Part shown: positions 42,250 through 49,890 of the stretch, in pieces
Layout of the letters: each line of letters opens with the position of its first letter
How positions within the stretch are numbered: position 1 is the stretch's first letter
NCBI RefSeq assembly: GCF_002964665.1
Contig: NZ_PQBZ01000039.1
Span: 6,943 to 63,456 of the forward strand
DNA length: 56,514 nucleotides
Origin: Pseudoalteromonas sp. T1lg23B
Lineage (GTDB): Bacteria; Pseudomonadota; Gammaproteobacteria; Enterobacterales; Alteromonadaceae
Direction: 5' to 3'
Notes under the pieces: model-generated
The model's database searches: none
Told to the model about the DNA's origin: nothing
The model's input: the letters and a program-made list of their open reading frames with translations, nothing else
Program-made: the position numbers and the translations under genes

Positions 42250-43576
42250 AACGCTGCTGCTCTTACTGGCTTCAGGCTGTGCACTTGCACAGTCAGACCC
42301 TGCTCCATCCACGGATACAGTATCAGCAAAGATTCTGGAAACCGGGGCGGTCGACATCAAAAATAAATACCAGATCAATGAGATGGATAAAGACATTGTG
42401 AAGCGTATGAATCGCTTGTTTGAACATCTTGATCAAGGGAACGTACCCAAACACTTACAAGGGCTTGATTTAGATGCGTTAAAAAACAATCCATATCAAG
42501 AGCAGGCCAAGCAAATCACACAAGCTCAGCAACACAATGATAAGCAGCAGGATGCGCTTAATGCACTGGCCAAGGGCACTGGTATGGAAGATATTGTGGC
42601 CCAATATCATGATGATCAAGTAGATGAAGCGCGCGTTAGCGCAACCAAGAGCGAAGATCAGATCACCTATTTTATTTCATTTGATATGCCCAAGAAAATC
42701 CTCAAAGAATTACTGCTGGTTGCCAGTGAAGATAAAACAGCCAGAGTGGTGGTTCGGGGGATCCGTCCAGGGATGAAAAGCATCTATGAGATGGTGCAGT
42801 TTGTGGAAGGTTACTTACAGACCTTAAAAGCAAACAGAGATATTAAAAACATCCCGATTGTAGAGTTGGATAACACCGTCTTTATTGAGCATGACATTTA
42901 TGCCGTACCGAGCATTGTTTATCACTATCAGGGCAAAGTGGTGCGGGTAGAAGGGTTTACCAACAAACAGTACATCAAAGAACGGTTATTGGCCGGAGAG
43001 ACAGATTTAGGGCGCGTTTCAGAGGTCTATGATATTGGTGAACCCGATCTGAAGGAAACCTTGGCGAAAGTGCTTGAACAGCAGGATTGGGAAGCGAAAA
43101 AACGCAAAGTCATGGCGACATATTGGCAAAAATATAATTTCTATGAAACGGATCATGCATTAGAAAGCGACAGCTATTACGTCGATCCGTCGGTGACAGT
43201 GACGCAAACAGTGCGTGCGCCCAATGGTCAGGTGCTGCTTCACAAAGGGCAAAAAATAAACCCACTGTTGGCGTTAAACAAGCAGGTCACCACCATTATT
43301 TTTGATGCAACCAGCAGTGCGCAAGTGCACTGGGTGAAACAGTTTATTAGCCAACAAACACAAGGAGAGTTGCTGTTGCTGACCACCAAGATTGATAAAG
43401 ACAAGGGCTGGGAAGCTTGGTCTGAATTATTGAGGACATTTGAACAAAACGTGTATCTGCTGAATGAGCAGGTGATCAAACGCTTCGCCATTAAAGCGGT
43501 ACCATCTGTGGTGACGCAGCAAAGAGCACTGTTAAAAGTAGATGTTATTGGACGCGAGCAATGGGGAAATTTATAA
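42236..43576 (+). CDS. traW: TrbC-TraW fusion protein, pilus assembly
   Basis: The 446-residue protein starts at the ATG at 42236, with GGAG 6 nt upstream; a TTG at 42230 is less likely. It has an N-terminal signal sequence (LLLLLASGCALAQ; lipidation at the Cys is possible). The first half is TrbC-like (ITYFISFDMPKKILKELLL, then IYAVPSIVYHYQGK, a thioredoxin-like fold). The second half is TraW-like (KYNFYETDHALESDSYYVDP, then LLHKGQKINPLL). SXT and R27 relatives also carry TrbC and TraW fused. In F these are two periplasmic proteins that interact during pilus assembly. It is followed immediately by the 43-residue ORF. Confidence 0.9.
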   Translation: MLFFRTLLLLLASGCALAQSDPAPSTDTVSAKILETGAVDIKNKYQINEMDKDIVKRMNRLFEHLDQGNVPKHLQGLDLDALKNNPYQEQAKQITQAQQHNDKQQDALNALAKGTGMEDIVAQYHDDQVDEARVSATKSEDQITYFISFDMPKKILKELLLVASEDKTARVVVRGIRPGMKSIYEMVQFVEGYLQTLKANRDIKNIPIVELDNTVFIEHDIYAVPSIVYHYQGKVVRVEGFTNKQYIKERLLAGETDLGRVSEVYDIGEPDLKETLAKVLEQQDWEAKKRKVMATYWQKYNFYETDHALESDSYYVDPSVTVTQTVRAPNGQVLLHKGQKINPLLALNKQVTTIIFDATSSAQVHWVKQFISQQTQGELLLLTTKIDKDKGWEAWSELLRTFEQNVYLLNEQVIKRFAIKAVPSVVTQQRALLKVDVIGREQWGNL

Positions 43577-43708
43577 ATGCGTGATTTATTGATGTTTTTA
43601 GCTGGGGTATTTGTTTCTTTTACCTACCCCGATATTGGTCAGTATCTATTTGGTTGGATACAGGTCGGTATTGAAGTGGCGATGAACTTTATACAAAACT
43701 ATAGATAG
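43577..43708 (+). CDS. 43-residue hydrophobic ORF between traW and traU
   Basis: The ATG directly follows the traW stop codon (TAAATG). The ORF encodes 43 residues with a hydrophobic start (MRDLLMFLAGVFVSF) and an amphipathic helix with aromatic residues. The stop lies 7 nt before traU. Continuous spacing in a tight operon and sensible composition support a real small membrane protein. Its function is unknown; small membrane peptides often adjust secretion-complex assembly. It is too short to exclude chance without homologues. Confidence 0.5.
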   Translation: MRDLLMFLAGVFVSFTYPDIGQYLFGWIQVGIEVAMNFIQNYR

Positions 43709-43715
43709 GTTCCCA

Positions 43716-44864
43716 ATGGTGGCGAAATTACTCACGACGTTGAGCGCTTTGATGTTGATATTACTATCTAACTTGGCTGTGGCTGGGATGGAAAAAAGTA
43801 ATGGCGCATTGTGCACGGACGCGAAAATTTTTACCAAGATGTTAGATCAGGTCTGCTGGACTTGCATGTTGCCACTGCGTTTAGCTGGGGTGGGTGCAAA
43901 GGGCCCAGAGGGCTCAGCCAGAACATTACCGGTCTGTTTATGTAAAGACGGCAATGGAGTATACAAACCACCAGGCGTGTCGTTTGCATATTGGTCTCCA
44001 AGGCGTTTAATTGAGACAGTCAAAACCAGTTGGTGCAGTCCATCATTAGGTGGAATACGCTTGCAGAACACCATTACGGGCATGGGAAGTAAAGGCAGGG
44101 GCAATGCTGGTGAGCTCGATGAAAGTGCTTTTTATCAGTACCACTACTTTGCGTATCCGATTATGGAAATGCTGCAGTTATTCACTGTGCCCGATTGTAT
44201 GCGTGATGAATACGTCGATTTTGATATGTTGTATATCAGTGAAATAGACCCTGTGCATAATAATGATTGGTTGGCGTTTGTGTTAAACCCAGAGAGTGTC
44301 GCATTTGCGAATCCATTGGCGCTGGTTGCCGCTGCGGCGGATTGTGCTGCCATTACCTCTGGTAAAGCAAATCTAGATTTGTTTTTTAGTGCTGGGTGTG
44401 ACGGACTTATCTACCCAATGACTGGGCACGTTTCAGCCGGTGGTGAAGTGGCAAGAAATACTTCTCTTGTGGCACAGCGGGCATTAGCAGGATTGCATCG
44501 CAGAGGGTTAGCAAAACGAACTATGGGGGAAGATGCCATGTGCAAGGCTCAGTATTCACCGATGATCCCAAAGTCGATGTACAAGCTTTCAGCGATTTTC
44601 CCAATTTCAGAAGCTTCGTCTGGCAAAACGGTGAGTATGGTGGACAGAGACGCAGATGGAAAAGCTAAAAAGAATCCAGATGGATCGCTAAAAACCATAG
44701 AAGGGTCATTGGGCTGCTGCCACAACTTGGGGGAAAGTGTGAAGAAATGGCGTGGCTTTTCAGGAGAGCATATTCCGGGGATTGGCGAAGACTACGTTTA
44801 TTTGTTATTCAAATATACTGACTGTTGCATTTCATCCAGTGGCGGAGGCTCTGGTTCTGAGTAG
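43716..44864 (+). CDS. traU: TraU, cysteine-rich pilus assembly and DNA transfer protein
   Basis: The 382-residue protein has a signal peptide (ends VAGM, about residue 24) and many conserved cysteines in the TraU pattern: DQVCWTCMLPLRLAG, LPVCLCKDG, KTSWCSP, FTVPDCM, AAADCAA and the C-terminal GSLGCCHN and TDCCIS. TraU is periplasmic and in F matters more for DNA transfer than for pilus synthesis. Length is near SXT TraU (about 340) and F TraU (330). It follows the 43-residue ORF by 7 nt. Its many cysteines make it a likely client of the plasmid DsbC-type proteins. The structured segment at 44885-45215 begins 20 nt downstream. Confidence 0.95.
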   Translation: MVAKLLTTLSALMLILLSNLAVAGMEKSNGALCTDAKIFTKMLDQVCWTCMLPLRLAGVGAKGPEGSARTLPVCLCKDGNGVYKPPGVSFAYWSPRRLIETVKTSWCSPSLGGIRLQNTITGMGSKGRGNAGELDESAFYQYHYFAYPIMEMLQLFTVPDCMRDEYVDFDMLYISEIDPVHNNDWLAFVLNPESVAFANPLALVAAAADCAAITSGKANLDLFFSAGCDGLIYPMTGHVSAGGEVARNTSLVAQRALAGLHRRGLAKRTMGEDAMCKAQYSPMIPKSMYKLSAIFPISEASSGKTVSMVDRDADGKAKKNPDGSLKTIEGSLGCCHNLGESVKKWRGFSGEHIPGIGEDYVYLLFKYTDCCISSSGGGSGSE

Positions 44865-44884
44865 TGTTGTACAGCATAACAGCA

Positions 44885-45215
44885 CTCAACTTACGGTGTG
44901 ATTCGATGCCGGCTTATTAGCCACCGAATACATCGATGTTGAGCGTTAGCGCCGCCCATAGCGTGCAGTGTACTGTGAAAATGGGCTTGGTCAGGAAAAG
45001 ACCTTAATACCCGTACCGCGGAGTATGTTAGGCAGAAGCCTCCGTGCTTCTTTAGGAGGGAAACCTACTAAAGAGGATTGAATACATTGTTGACTGACAA
45101 TAGGTCATTGATCACGTCATGGTGATGCCCTAACGGAAATAACCGTTAGGGCGCCAGTTTGAGTGTGATGGATGTTCACCTAATCACCTGTTCATCGGGT
45201 GTATTAGGGAACATC
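44885..45215. ncRNA. Highly structured non-coding segment between traU and the primase gene
   Basis: At least nine perfect helices can be drawn in order: CTCAAC/GTTGAG (44885, 44938) enclosing CGGTG/CACCG (44894, 44922); GCCCAT/ATGGGC (44954, 44981); AGAAGC/GCTTCT (45034, 45046) whose loop CTCC can pair with GGAG (45055), an H-type pseudoknot; ATTGT/ACAAT (45086); ATCAC/GTGAT (45111); GCCCTAACGG/CCGTTAGGGC (45127, 45143); and a final hairpin of 17 pairs in three blocks (45171-45215) made of GATGTTC, CCTAAT and CACC with their complements. Pairs are almost all Watson-Crick, so the active strand cannot be told. It may be a regulatory RNA, or DNA structure for single-strand initiation next to a primase. 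I do not recognise a known family. Confidence 0.6.
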
Positions 45216-45240
45216 TATTACATAATTTCTGGAGAACTCT

Positions 45241-46413
45241 ATGCACCGTGATCATGACTTATTCGAGCAGTTAAACAAGGTAGTAAATGGACGTTGGGAT
45301 AAGGTAGTAATGCATTATCAAGCTCTGCTTGTTGCTGCACAACTATTCCCACGCCATTGTGGTTGCCCCCTAGGGAACACTGGACGGTTCCGCTTTAAAA
45401 AAGGTTGGCAGCAACATGGTATTGGTTATCATGATAAGCATGGTGCCATGCATATTCTGGAAATCATCTCCGGTATCGAGAGGGTAACTCCAGAGCAAGC
45501 CTTTGGGCTGATCTTGGACACGTTGTTGCAACGTGAACCAATCAAGAGTGTGGGCGAAAGTAACGATGTTCTACCTCAGAACAATCGTGAACTGGCCATA
45601 AACAGGGTGTTGGCCGAGGCCACACTTGCCAATGACTCTGAGGTAGCAAAAGCCTATTTTTTAACGTGTTTAGGTAAAAAATTACGCTATTCGTTGCCCA
45701 GTAGTTTATTGTTTCATCCTTCTCTGCCTTACTATGAGTGGGATGAAACAACTAAAAAAGCTTATTTTATTGGTCATCATCCGGCCTTGATATCCAAGGT
45801 TATTGACCAGAATAGCAATGACGTGACTTTGTACTGTACCTACTTACAGGTCATTGAGAATGGTTTGGTCTATAAATTGGGGGCGCATAGTTTTGTCTCA
45901 CCTGGTAAGTACCTTGAACCTGAAAAATTTATGGCACCAACAGGTGACATGCAAGGGGTGCATACGTTATTACCGGGTACCAAGCCAAATACTTCTCATG
46001 TCGTTTGTTATTGTGAAAGCTTAGAAGCGGCGGTTGCGATTCGTGAAGCGACAGGTCTGACAGTGAAAGCCTGCTTTTCTAGTGCTTTGCTTGGACAGCA
46101 AAGTGCCGCAGGTGAAGAAACTTGTTTGATCTTCGCCAACAGAGATATATCGCGTAAAGGACAACACGCTGCGTTTGATTTATCCAGAAAGTTAAGAAGG
46201 CGGGGCAAGGAAGCGAACGTATACTTACCAACACTGCCAATCACAGTTGAAGGGGTAGACTTTTTGGATGAATATCGACTTGTTTCGTCGACATGGGAAC
46301 ATTGGGGCGCATTGATTGCGCGTCCGGTGAAAAACCATATTGAAGCGGAGCAAACGTGGGATACAAATAGCGATAGGGTGCTTGGCAAAAAATATCAGGT
46401 GGAGTCCAGGTGA
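45241..46413 (+). CDS. Plasmid primase-like protein with Toprim domain
   Basis: The 390-residue protein begins with a region like the zinc-binding N-terminus of plasmid TraC/P4-type primases (FPRHCGCPLGNTGRFRF), but later zinc ligands appear as histidines (GIGYHDKHG). A Toprim-like domain follows: VVCYCESLEAAVAIREATG (about residue 256, with the catalytic Glu), then ANRDISRKGQHAAFDLSRKL (about 298) with one clear Asp where two are usual. Such proteins prime the complementary strand during conjugation or replication. SD GGAG is 8 nt upstream. It is preceded by the structured segment at 44885-45215. The changed zinc and metal residues leave catalytic activity uncertain. Confidence 0.72.
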   Translation: MHRDHDLFEQLNKVVNGRWDKVVMHYQALLVAAQLFPRHCGCPLGNTGRFRFKKGWQQHGIGYHDKHGAMHILEIISGIERVTPEQAFGLILDTLLQREPIKSVGESNDVLPQNNRELAINRVLAEATLANDSEVAKAYFLTCLGKKLRYSLPSSLLFHPSLPYYEWDETTKKAYFIGHHPALISKVIDQNSNDVTLYCTYLQVIENGLVYKLGAHSFVSPGKYLEPEKFMAPTGDMQGVHTLLPGTKPNTSHVVCYCESLEAAVAIREATGLTVKACFSSALLGQQSAAGEETCLIFANRDISRKGQHAAFDLSRKLRRRGKEANVYLPTLPITVEGVDFLDEYRLVSSTWEHWGALIARPVKNHIEAEQTWDTNSDRVLGKKYQVESR

Positions 46414-46509
46414 GATAGGCTTACTTGGTATTCACCCCCTGCATGATACGCAGATTATTTTTGGCCATTGCCTATGAACCTATACTATTTGTGCTTGCGT
46501 GTCGTTTTG

Positions 46510-46529
46510 TCTCAAAAAATTATATTGTT
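46510..46529. repeat. 20-bp element shared with 17779-17799
   Basis: TCTCAAAAAATTATATTGTT here and the same sequence with one extra A at 17779-17799 are both intergenic. The region 46414-46607 otherwise shows no gene. Confidence 0.4.
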
Positions 46530-46607
46530 AGACAGAGCGACGCAATATACAGGCACGGGTTGGCAGAGCCCTGATCATTCTGTTAGCTCAGTGTCTGTGT
46601 AGTGCGA

Positions 46608-47153
46608 CTAGCGATATGAGCTGTCGTAATATCCTTCAATTTCCTCACAAATCACTTCGCTGAAATTGATATCACATAAGTCGTTATATATTTTTTTGGT
46701 AGTAAGGGAGCGCCAAAATCCCAGATTAACGCCCATGTCTGGCTCTAAATAAATCAAGTTGTCATCATCGTCTTCGGTGTTGACTGTGATGCATAACTCA
46801 GAGTCATCATTGAGCTTCATAACGCCCAATTTACATATTTCAAAGAACGAACCAAGCACATCAAAGAAGGACTGCCTATCAATGGCAACATATAATGCTT
46901 CATGTATGAAAGACAGTTCATAGGGCCAAGTTTCATGCAACAAGTATGAAAATCGTGCGATCAATTTATCATTAAACAACACAAAACGTGTTTCACCAGC
47001 CTCTTCGCCCAACTCTGTTGGGATAGTGCAGTAGCAACAGTGCACAGATATTTGCGGTGTGATTTGATAACGCTGCGTCTGCTTGATGAGGTTGCCAGGT
47101 TCAATGAGAATACTTGAAATATTATGATGTTGCATGCTACTTAGATCCGGCAT
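46608..47153 (-). CDS. Hypothetical soluble protein
   Basis: The 181-residue protein has no signal peptide. It is acidic in its C-terminal half (TEDDDDNLIYLEPD) and carries a CCYC cluster near residue 40. A likely sigma70 -10 (TATAAT near 47207) lies upstream, but no Shine-Dalgarno is clear. The secondary-structure mix (alternating strands and helices) could be a tetratricopeptide-free secretion-chaperone-like fold, but I recognise no family. It stands alone between the primase and recombinase genes. No dyad promoter is nearby. Confidence 0.65.
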   Translation of the reverse strand: MPDLSSMQHHNISSILIEPGNLIKQTQRYQITPQISVHCCYCTIPTELGEEAGETRFVLFNDKLIARFSYLLHETWPYELSFIHEALYVAIDRQSFFDVLGSFFEICKLGVMKLNDDSELCITVNTEDDDDNLIYLEPDMGVNLGFWRSLTTKKIYNDLCDINFSEVICEEIEGYYDSSYR

Positions 47154-47236
47154 AGAGAAATATACGAAAGAGGCGTTATGAGGGCCAAAGTCAAAACTGT
47201 ACCTTTATTATACTCTACTGATTACGTATGTTCACC

Positions 47237-48190
47237 CTAAAGTATGCGGGTTTTTTGTTTTGCCGCTTTCATCCTAAGCTGTTTATCATCTCTTATATAA
47301 ATTTTGGTTGTTTCAATCGATTCATGGCCTAAAAGATCTCGCACTGTCATCAAGTCAACCCCCTGCTCCACAAGTAATGTGCCATAGGTTCGGCGCAAGT
47401 TGTGCGGCTTGACTTTATCGGTGTCTATCAACAGTCCTCTTTTTTTGCATATATAGTAAATACTCGTTGTTGAGAGAGCATTGTCCCCTACCGTGCCATT
47501 TTTTCTGATGGGGTTGAATAGCGCTCCTGGGTGTGTGCCGCGCACGCCCTCAACCCATTCATGAATGCATGCCATCAAAGAGGGGTAACACTCTAGTAAT
47601 CTTTGTTTGTTTCCTTTGCCGTTAACCAGCATAGTATTATTAATGAAATCAATATCTTTGATACTCAGTTGTGATAACTCAGCACGTCTTAGTCCCGCGG
47701 AAACTAACGTTGCAATAATGGCTTTATCACGAATGCCGGTAATACTGTTGTCTTCACATGCAGCAAGTACCTGTTTCACCATCGTTAATTCAAGGGCTTC
47801 CCCTGCACCTATTCTTGCGCCATTTGGCCGTTTGATATCTCGGATGGCGTCATATTCATCAAAACTGAGTAGCTTGAGATAGCGAGCTTCTTTCATTACT
47901 CCTTTAATTGCTGCTAGATAAGTGGCGATTGTATTGGTGCTTAATCCTTTATGCTGCATATGATTTTTAAGACTTAAAACATGCTCTCTACGCAGCTCGC
48001 CCCAATTAATATCGTCCATACACCAAGTGCTTGGCCTTTGTTGTGAGAGCGCGCTGATGTCCATGATTTTAGCGATGGCATCCAATGCGCGTTCCATACC
48101 TTTGGCTGAGTTAGGTGACAGGTTGGCCAGATAGCGATGAGCGGGAGACTCAGCATTAAATAGCCGTACTCTGTTGCGCGGCCTACGCAT
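47237..48190 (-). CDS. Tyrosine recombinase (XerC/D-like integrase)
   Basis: The 317-residue protein has a SAM-like N-terminal domain and a tyrosine-recombinase catalytic domain. Catalytic residues are visible in order: Arg in SAGLRRAELS, Lys in VNGKGNKQR, His-x-x-Arg in KPHNLRRTYG, His in LLGHES and Tyr in TTKIYIRDD. It could resolve plasmid multimers or integrate an element. The ATG at 48190 has AAGGTG upstream and gives the usual XerC/D length. A GTG at 48265 would add 25 residues and lacks a ribosome site. An XerD-arm-like sequence with inverted repeats lies 150-185 bp upstream and may be its target. Confidence 0.9.
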   Translation of the reverse strand: MRRPRNRVRLFNAESPAHRYLANLSPNSAKGMERALDAIAKIMDISALSQQRPSTWCMDDINWGELRREHVLSLKNHMQHKGLSTNTIATYLAAIKGVMKEARYLKLLSFDEYDAIRDIKRPNGARIGAGEALELTMVKQVLAACEDNSITGIRDKAIIATLVSAGLRRAELSQLSIKDIDFINNTMLVNGKGNKQRLLECYPSLMACIHEWVEGVRGTHPGALFNPIRKNGTVGDNALSTTSIYYICKKRGLLIDTDKVKPHNLRRTYGTLLVEQGVDLMTVRDLLGHESIETTKIYIRDDKQLRMKAAKQKTRIL

Positions 48191-48341
48191 CGATACGGCA
48201 CCTTCATCTATCTGGCAAATAGGCAAACGGCGGTGAAATGAAAAATGCGGTGTGTTTTGAGTCACGATTTTTTATAGGCGGATATTTTATATTTGTAGAG
48301 CATAGCATAAATAAAATGAAAAATGAGAACCCTACTGTCGT

Positions 48342-48376
48342 TAATGGTTATTAACGTTAACTATATTATGTTAAAT
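48342..48376. other. Candidate recombination site (dif-arm-like)
   Basis: TTATGTTAAAT (48366-48376) equals the XerD-binding arm of gammaproteobacterial dif sites. It is preceded by TTAAC/GTTAA arms around an 8-bp centre and by the inverted repeat CGTTAAT-GGTT-ATTAACG. A standard XerC arm is not present. The recombinase gene starts about 150 bp away. Confidence 0.45.
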
Positions 48377-48514
48377 TTATGCGATGTTTTTAAAATGGGT
48401 AATTCTTGATGGGTAAAAGTTGATAATTTCACATTTTATCTGAGTTATTAGCAATCGCAGGGGGGAGGAGGGCGTTATACTTTGCACACAAGAACGTAAA
48501 TGGTAAAGGTAAAG

Positions 48515-48856
48515 ATGAACCTGTTAGATGTAAACATCGAGGATCAAAAAACGAGTTTTGTTAAGCGTTATTTAAAATTATCTGAGCGAAATCAATGTCG
48601 GTCGCGTGTCAAAGTCTGCAATATTGTTGCTGCAAAGATCTGGTATTCGGTAGAGTTTGAATTTGCCGAGCTAAGCCTTGAGTGGCCAGTGGTATTTCAG
48701 TTACATGATTGGAAAGCGATAAAGGGCGAAATATACAGTTACCTAGGCTGTGTCGCCATTGATGTGTCAGGTGTCCCCGAGTTGGACTATATAGAACAAT
48801 CATCCCTTTTAGGCGATAATGTCATCGCTTTTCCCTTTTCTCGCATTAAAAGATAA
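48515..48856 (+). CDS. Hypothetical protein, 113 residues
   Basis: This small soluble protein has no recognisable motif. The ATG at 48515 has AAAGG about 5 nt upstream, whereas the ATG at 48500 lacks a ribosome site. A -10-like TATACT lies just upstream (48475 region). It has an aromatic-rich middle (FEFAELSLEWPVVFQLHDW) and ends with basic residues. It is divergent from the recombinase, and a weak hairpin follows the stop. Expression and function are unknown. Confidence 0.6.
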   Translation: MNLLDVNIEDQKTSFVKRYLKLSERNQCRSRVKVCNIVAAKIWYSVEFEFAELSLEWPVVFQLHDWKAIKGEIYSYLGCVAIDVSGVPELDYIEQSSLLGDNVIAFPFSRIKR

Positions 48857-48867
48857 TCCTTCACTTT

Positions 48868-48886
48868 AGCCGCTGATGCGGCTTTG
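48868..48886 (+). terminator. Weak hairpin terminator
   Basis: A 6-bp stem, AGCCGC and GCGGCT, has a TGAT loop and is followed by TTGT. It ends the 113-residue gene and faces the convergent minus-strand operon. Confidence 0.5.
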
Positions 48887-48906
48887 TATTACACTCTTTT
48901 TTCCGT

Positions 48907-49320
48907 TCATGATGTTTGCACAATAGGCAATTGATTGTTCATACATGCAAGTTGCAACCATTGTTGATCTGTCGAATTCAATGTTTGACAAAGTATTTGC
49001 TCACCGTTGTCTGTCTGTATCGCCAGTTGATAATAATGACGAGATTTTTGTATGAGCTTGGTGTGTTGCAGTTGACCGCTGTGTTGATAAAAGGGCAACG
49101 AGAATAATTTGTGCTGCAGTCGGTATTGGTCTTTCATAATGTGCAGCTGTGTACTGTAAGACAAATATACAATCATTAACACGGTAGCAAGTATGAATTC
49201 CCAAGCTATCACACTGCCATAAGATGTGTAGTTGTTAACACATACATAGGCGTTAAAAGCGATGCCAATATAGCATAGGGCTTGTATTGCATTATCTTTG
49301 GGTAGAGTAAAACGTATCAT
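48907..49320 (-). CDS. Small membrane protein
   Basis: The 137-residue protein has two membrane helices near the N-terminus (about residues 13-29 and 35-53) and a soluble C-terminal domain rich in Gln. SD GGAAA is present. It begins 12 nt after the DsbD-alpha-like gene, so the two form an operon. No family is recognised. One cysteine lies in the C-terminal domain (QILCQTLNS) and another in ACMNN; partnership in electron transfer cannot be claimed from these alone. Confidence 0.65.
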   Translation of the reverse strand: MIRFTLPKDNAIQALCYIGIAFNAYVCVNNYTSYGSVIAWEFILATVLMIVYLSYSTQLHIMKDQYRLQHKLFSLPFYQHSGQLQHTKLIQKSRHYYQLAIQTDNGEQILCQTLNSTDQQWLQLACMNNQLPIVQTS

Positions 49321-49332
49321 CGTAGTTTTCCG

Positions 49333-49743
49333 TTAGTTGATCATCGATATGTGTTGAGTGCTTGGTGGGTAACATACCTGCTTGGTCAAGTGACATGCGC
49401 GATAGGACACCGACAATGTGGCGTGTTCGCCTATCATACCGATATGCAAGGGAATGGAGAGCTTATTGGTATAACCATAAAAGGGCGTGTTGATAAGCTT
49501 ATATAGTGATGCTTGTGGTAACTGATAGTGTGCTTTCACACCGTTGAATTGCAGGGTTAAAGGGTGCGCATAGAGCACGACATCAGTATCCATTTCCGCA
49601 ATTAACTTTATCGAGTTTCTACCTTTTTCTAAGTAAAATTCAATAGGTTCTGAGTATGGCTGAGCGTAAAAGGGGAGCATGGATAGTCCCACTATTATTG
49701 GTATTCTGTACACGTTATTCTCACAACCCTCTGCAAATATCAT
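49333..49743 (-). CDS. DsbD-alpha-like periplasmic domain protein
   Basis: The protein of about 136 residues has an N-terminal hydrophobic segment (IPIIVGLSMLPFYAQ) that could be a signal peptide and a beta-rich domain ending with SYRACHLTKQVCYPPST. The Cys-x-Cys-Tyr-Pro-Pro ending is the hallmark of the N-terminal domain of DsbD, which passes electrons to DsbC. Here the two cysteines are separated by six residues (C-HLTKQV-C) rather than five, and the membrane and thioredoxin domains of DsbD are absent. The start is ATG 49743 (TTG at 49749 also possible). It is divergent from a DsbC-like gene at 49891, which suggests it supports that protein. Confidence 0.7.
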   Translation of the reverse strand: MIFAEGCENNVYRIPIIVGLSMLPFYAQPYSEPIEFYLEKGRNSIKLIAEMDTDVVLYAHPLTLQFNGVKAHYQLPQASLYKLINTPFYGYTNKLSIPLHIGMIGEHATLSVSYRACHLTKQVCYPPSTQHISMIN

Positions 49744-49800
49744 AATCAACTAGTCATTAGGATAGAGACTTATACTACCTGCTGTTCGCTTGAGATGGTG

Positions 49801-49861
49801 AAAATAATCCGCCGAATAATCGCTGTTATTTCCATGGCCAAGATAGACCATGTGGCAAAAT
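49801..49861 (+). promoter_or_regulatory. Weak transfer-regulon dyad candidate before the second DsbC-like gene (site S9)
   Basis: At 49801-49830 the right half-site GTTATT is perfect but the left reads AATAATC. CAAAAT (49856-49861) begins 26 nt after it, and the ATG at 49891 is 61 nt from the dyad. Spacing fits the other sites; the sequence match is poorer. Confidence 0.35.
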
Positions 49862-49890
49862 ATCGTTAATTAGACAGATAAGGTATAGCC

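Noticed and set aside
48349..48376. A complete dif site
   Set aside because: Only the XerD arm matches; the 11 bases at the XerC position do not, so it is listed as a candidate recombination site only.
49838..49870. TAATTAACG on the minus strand as a regulon site for the DsbD-alpha-like gene
   Set aside because: The right half-site is absent, the -10 is poor and it lies about 100 nt too far from the gene.
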